Positions 59,985 through 64,000 of a stretch of 64,000 nucleotides of DNA are shown here, in pieces (the first letter of the stretch is position 1; the number at the start of each line of letters is the position of its first letter). Location: the NCBI GenBank assembly GCA_025526935.1, contig JAHLKD010000028.1, forward strand, positions 248,001-312,000. Direction: 5' to 3'. The notes beneath the pieces are model-generated. The model worked only from the letters and a program-made list of their open reading frames with translations. It was not told the DNA's origin and searched no databases. This stretch comes from Cladochytrium replicatum. Taxonomy: Eukaryota; Chytridiomycota; Chytridiomycetes; Cladochytriales; Cladochytriaceae. The translations under genes were made by a program, and so were the position numbers.

Positions 59985-60666
59985 ATGTCGCTAGTCCGCT
60001 CGTTCTCCAAGCGTCCACTGGACTTCGCGCTCTTCCTCTATATGCTTCAGCATATCCCAGTCGCCATGTTCATCGACGCTCAGGGATTCTTTCCCAATCT
60101 TTACCCTCCTTCATTCAGAAGTCTCATTGAATGTACGCAAATCCTTGTTGAACTCACGCAGTGATGTCTTACACATTTTTCCCTTCAGTTTGGGTCGACA
60201 TCTCTGGTGATCCGTACATGGCGACATGGGTACCGATGCCGCTTAAGCCAGGATGGTTCCGTGCTTTTGTTTTATGCGAAATGACTATTCAGTTCCCCTA
60301 CTTTGTATTCGCCGCGCACCATCTCTGGCATGGTAGGTCACAGCACACGTGCAAACCCGGCATGACTGCAATCTGACCACTGCGGGATTAGACACCATCC
60401 AGTCGACAAAGACACTGTCGTTGATCTACGGTTCTCATGTCGCAACAACTGTGTTTGCGATCCTTTTTGACTACTGGGTCAACTTCGATACCCTCGGGAA
60501 AATGACTGGCACTCTTGGTAGCAATGGAATCAGGAGCTTTACGAGCAGCCAAGTTGTGTTCTTCATTACGATCTACTCGATTTACCTGGTGTTTCCACTA
60601 CTATTGCTGGCACGGATGACCATTTGGACTGACATTCCAATCTCCACAAATAAGAAAACGAAGTGA
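59985..60666 (+). CDS. TMEM97/sigma-2 receptor-like EXPERA protein
   Basis: Four hydrophobic segments with the EXPERA layout: RPLDFALFLYMLQHIPVAMF, then PNLYPPSFRSLIEFWVDISG, WFRAFVLCEMTIQFPYFVFA, SLIYGSHVATTVFAILFDYW and VFFITIYSIYLVFPLLLLAR. This matches TMEM97 (sigma-2 receptor), an ER/lysosome membrane protein linked to sterol handling. Starting at ATG 59985 gives MSLVRSFSKRPLD directly before the first helix. Introns lie at about 60134-60188 and 60333-60391. The C-terminus ends NKKTK, a plausible dilysine-type ER-retrieval signal (TNKKTK). Length about 190 aa, usual for the family. Confidence 0.85.
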
Positions 60667-60916
60667 AGTGTCGTACTGATATCTCTTATTAAAACCCATA
60701 ACACACTCTCTTAATCTGGTTGACAAACCCCAAATAATATGGGGAACAAGCAAGGTATTGAAATGTCCAGTGGAGAAGAGAAAAGGAAAAGGATAGGAAA
60801 TTTTAAAAGCTTCTCATGCATGTGAACAAGATTGGCAAAATAGGGAAAGGAAGGAAAGGAAAAAGTGGCAATATAATGTAGTACTCTGCTTTAGTCGCTT
60901 GGCGATCCCGCGTTCG

Positions 60917-61846
60917 TTAGGTCACCGTCACAGCAACCGACGACTCAACCGAATGAGAGGCAGCCTCTTCCTCCTTGGAAAGCTTGTCGGGGACTGCTAC
61001 TTGACCAGGTATGTCTCGTCGGTCAACTTCCTCCCACTCCTGCAGCGGGTATCCCTTCAGCGACCCATCGTTCCACGGTCCCGAGTCCCCGTTCTCACAG
61101 CCGCCTTTGCAGCTGCACGACCCGCCGAATTCTTTCGGAATGTTCTCAACGTCGATCATCTTATGCAGCTCTTTCTCGTAGCTCGAGCCGAGAATGCTGA
61201 TCTTGCTGACGGTGTTGGGATCCAGCATGCCCTTGACGATAGGCCAGACTGTTGTGAACAAGGTAGGCGCATTGATGATGAACATGTGCCCGAGAGTCTC
61301 CGGATAGTAGTCCTGCGCAATCTGTGAGACCTTCTGCACGATCTTGCGCACGCTATTGAAGTCAGAGAGGCGGACTCCTTTCAAATCAAGGATGGTACAG
61401 CATTGCTCGATGTGGGAACCATGCTTTGCAGTGCAAGCGGGAAGACGGTATCGCGTAAGCTTCTCGTACTCGCGAACGTGGTATTGAAGCAGCCGTTCAA
61501 TTGTTGTGATATTGAAAAGCTCTTTGGCGTCAACTTTGCCGAGGATCTCAAAGTAGACTGGTCGGCCGTGCTTGTCGACCTTGTGGTAAAAGCGGGGGTA
61601 AATGCGAGAGACTTCTGTCTTCTCTGGAAAACCGAACGTTTGGACGATCCCTTCAACATCGAAATCTTTACGCCATTGCTCGTAGTCCGAAAACATCTTT
61701 ACTGCCTTTGGTATATCCATCTTGCGTGCGCGCAAGAACCGCGCGAGGAGATGATCGTCGTGCCGTGATTCATCGAAGACGCGTGCTTCGTGAAGTGCTG
61801 CTTTGAAGTTGGCGAGTGTATCGCTGGTCGGTGACACTTGGGACAT
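60917..61846 (-). CDS. SEC14: SEC14-like phosphatidylinositol transfer protein
   Basis: Intronless. CRAL-TRIO N domain: DDHLLARFLRARKMDIPKAV and MFSDYEQWRKDF. The lipid-binding domain follows: YYPETLGHMFIINAPTLFTTV and FGGSCSCKGGCENGDSGPW, typical of yeast Sec14 and fungal relatives. The protein exchanges phosphatidylinositol and phosphatidylcholine and supports Golgi traffic. Start chosen at MSQVSPTSD (ATG 61846); an upstream in-frame ATG at 61906 adds 20 residues. The C-terminal tail after the domain is acidic (SKEEEAASHSV). About 309 aa, normal for Sec14. The gene converges with the TMEM97-like gene. Confidence 0.95.
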   Translation of the reverse strand: MSQVSPTSDTLANFKAALHEARVFDESRHDDHLLARFLRARKMDIPKAVKMFSDYEQWRKDFDVEGIVQTFGFPEKTEVSRIYPRFYHKVDKHGRPVYFEILGKVDAKELFNITTIERLLQYHVREYEKLTRYRLPACTAKHGSHIEQCCTILDLKGVRLSDFNSVRKIVQKVSQIAQDYYPETLGHMFIINAPTLFTTVWPIVKGMLDPNTVSKISILGSSYEKELHKMIDVENIPKEFGGSCSCKGGCENGDSGPWNDGSLKGYPLQEWEEVDRRDIPGQVAVPDKLSKEEEAASHSVESSVAVTVT

Positions 61847-61906
61847 GTCTGTAGTGGTCTCTGTGCTTGAGTGCTTCGTTGATGCTGCCCAAAATGAACG
61901 ATACAT

Positions 61907-63699
61907 GATTCAGTTTGAAGGTTTTGAGATTGGTGGATGTTTCAAATAGTTCAGATCTGTTGAAAAATCTGACGGAGGGGATTTGCGAATCCCGCTGTCA
62001 TTCACCACCCAGCAACAGACTTCAGCGTGACAACCCCAAAAATCAGGGACACTGACGGACGGCAGGCTGGCACATATGGCGCACCAAGAATGGTGGCGCA
62101 TAGGACACATGTCTTAATGGGAGGGAGGTTGGCATACCTTGTGTGTTGAGGGAAAGTGATGGAATTTGGCTGGATATATGTTGTATTTGTTGTGGGGCCC
62201 GGGATCTCTGTCGAAATATATCTCAAACTGCGACGGAACCGACACGGAGGTTAAATATTCAACGGAGACTATGGAGTTCTGAAGACCACTCGAACAGTTT
62301 CATGAAACTTGGGAGGAGGCTACCTTGATTATTAAATGCCAATTTTTACATCGGAAGTTAGAGACGGTGATTCGGGCGCAATATTACAAAAATACCCAGT
62401 AGCTACCTGGAAACTTGTCAAGTTATAAGGTGGAGTCATAGCGCGGAGCTGAGATATGCTCGCTTAAAACTTTCTGTAGCGCTGCACTCAAAGTTCCCAC
62501 TTCCGACGGTGGCCGCATCATATTCAATAACATATTCAATTTGAGGCAAGTTTTCGGTAAATGATTTTGTAGTCCAACGTTACCATTCGTTTTCGGAGCA
62601 CTGCAGTCGTATGCGCAGTAACAAACTCCTGCCGAAATAAATTCGAAGTCACCTGCGGTGACCTGAAACTTGCACCTATCCAAGCGTCTGTTGATCTCCA
62701 TGAACCTGGGTTGAAATGCAAGCAAAGGTTAATTGAGCGTAGCGCACGATTTGCGGACATAAGGACAATGCATAAGGGTGATTGATGTTGGGAAAGGGAT
62801 TCTCTATATACTATCTCTATCCGAGCTCCATTTTTTGGCATTCTTGGCGAGTTCTCGGCCGCTGGAGCTGAAGTACTTATTAAGGAGACTCCCTTCTACC
62901 CCTGTCGCACATCACTTGCTCTCTCAACTGTCAGCTACGACCACGAAACCCTCCGATGTGCCGTGGGCAGACGAACCATTTCGTCTCATTGCGACTCCTT
63001 CAAAGAATCTCACCGATGATCATTCCTACGTAAACGTTGCGTCGGAGATGTCCCACGTACACAACACCTTGACTGGGGGTCAATTCCATCCTCCAGCACA
63101 CCTTATGTGACGCTAGCAGCTCATCATACAACTCTATCGACGTGAAAGATTTGCTCTTCTACGTAAAGGCGTGGTGCATGATGGTCAATCACCACCACGA
63201 TCTTTCCCGAGTTTGAAAAGTTCAGCGGGGAGCCTGGTCTCATGGAAGGTCCTAGCCATCAGCATTCCTTTTTCCAATGGAGCCACTCCTTGCGCATTCT
63301 AACTACACCAAACTGGACGAGCACCGTTGGCTGGGAGCCGAGGGAATGAAGCACATCATCGATTCGGTCAGCAAGCAGTTGACCGATCATTTGTATGCCG
63401 ACATCGAAGTCTTGCTTAAGCTCGGCCACCTCGACAGTGCAGGTCTCGGAAAGTTGGATATAAATAAAGGTGTAAGCGGTGAATCTCCAAGACGGTAAGG
63501 AAAAATGGTACAAAGCAATGATCTGAGGTAATGAAGCAAGAACGAATAACCGTAAACTCGCATATAGTTTAAGCTGCAGGTAGGTGTCAACACATTCACC
63601 TGCGCCACAACATCGATTCCGTCGGTCAACAATTTCGTGACGGAGGAACACTTTCAATTTCTCACAGACTGGCATTCTCTGCAGCGGATCACAGCTACG
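61907..63699. other. Gap upstream of the secreted-protein gene
   Basis: About 1.8 kb with no gene I can support. Plus-strand frames at about 62800-63110 (TDDHSYVNVASEMSHVHNTL) and 63277-63498 (IDSVSKQLTDHLYADIEVLL) look coding-like, but no consistent splice model or family emerges, so they may be remnants. The first 500 bp should include the SEC14 promoter. Confidence 0.35.
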
Positions 63700-64000
63700 A
63701 TGGCTGGGATGCGGAAATCCAGAAACAATGTGATCCATTCATATTTCGCCCTTTCGGTGCTATTATTGCTCATTTCGAAATGCATTGCAACGCCCCTTCC
63801 TGGTACATGCGCATCGAACCGCACTTAATTCAAACACTGATGTGTGCACTTCTTTTCATGTGATAGATCAGCCTGCCGGATCATGCTGCTTCACCCGGCT
63901 GGTCGCTGCATCCGGACTCGGCCCGGGGGATTTCTGGGTCAACATCACCGCAGTGGGCACATCCGCCTCTGCTGTATCGAGAATTACCGTCACATTCAGT
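63700..64000 (+). CDS. Secreted protein, 5' part only
   Basis: ATG 63700 (MAGMRKSRN; a second ATG at 63709) opens a clear signal peptide, SYFALSVLLLLISKCIATPL. An intron with donor GTACAT and acceptor GTGATAG (about 63802-63866) joins in frame to exon 2. That exon reads DQPAGSCCFTRLVAASGLGP and GDFWVNITAVGTSASAVSRI and runs off the right edge. The exported part is Cys- and small-residue-rich with beta-like alternation. No family is recognised. Without the intron the frame stops after 43 residues, so the splice is important to the call. Confidence 0.55.

Overview
The window is nuclear DNA of a fungus, most likely an early-diverging zoosporic lineage (chytrid-like). Reasons: nearly every gene has short GT-AG introns of about 45-70 nt; the proteins are eukaryotic (APC1, RPN11, eIF3g, Aquarius, SEC14, TTC27, a Hippo/MST-type kinase); and the set mixes fungal traits (secreted catalase-peroxidase, fungal-type S41 protease, sugar transporter) with CC2D1/Lgd, TMEM97 and Fanzor-like genes, which I associate with basal fungi rather than yeasts. 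This placement is an inference; no rRNA or mitochondrial marker is present.

Layout. 1-9.6 kb: end of a TTC27/Emw1 gene (+), a disordered protein (-), a DPH3 copy with an in-frame TGA (+), and complete APC1 (+, six exons, 1785 aa). 9.8-18 kb: two unidentified genes, a vacuolar-type alkaline phosphatase pseudogene (-), intact RPN11 (+, eight exons, 303 aa) and a pseudogene of the MAEA/Gid9 subunit of the GID/CTLH ubiquitin ligase (+). 18.2-22.6 kb: secreted catalase-peroxidase (-, 705 aa) divergent from a C2H2 factor (+). 22.6-27 kb: gene-poor, with a degraded Fanzor-like element (copy A) and a dead short-chain dehydrogenase. 27.2-45.2 kb: dense housekeeping block of eIF3g (+), Aquarius (-), a HAD-IIA phosphatase (+), CC2D1/Lgd (-) and a large STE20/MST-like kinase (+). 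45.3-49.2 kb: a second gene-poor island with a transporter fragment and Fanzor-like copy B in inverted orientation to A. 49.2-64 kb: sugar transporter (+), secreted S41 protease (-), a membrane protein (-), a low-complexity protein (+), TMEM97 (+), SEC14 (-), and the first exons of a secreted protein running off the end.

Two things stand out. First, pseudogenes of normally conserved genes (DPH3, vacuolar alkaline phosphatase, MAEA) sit between intact essential genes. They carry nonsense codons, one-base indels and, in the phosphatase, loss of the catalytic-serine region, while more than 15 kb of neighbouring coding sequence has no lesion. This looks like loss of redundant copies after duplication, hybridisation or ploidy change. 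Second, two decayed Fanzor-like elements share their coding region and a downstream tail. A third locus at 3.6 kb carries only the tail. Copy A was disabled by a deletion patched with a copy of its own upstream sequence.

The housekeeping genes do not form one pathway. APC1, RPN11 and the MAEA remnant all belong to ubiquitin-proteasome turnover, but this may be chance.
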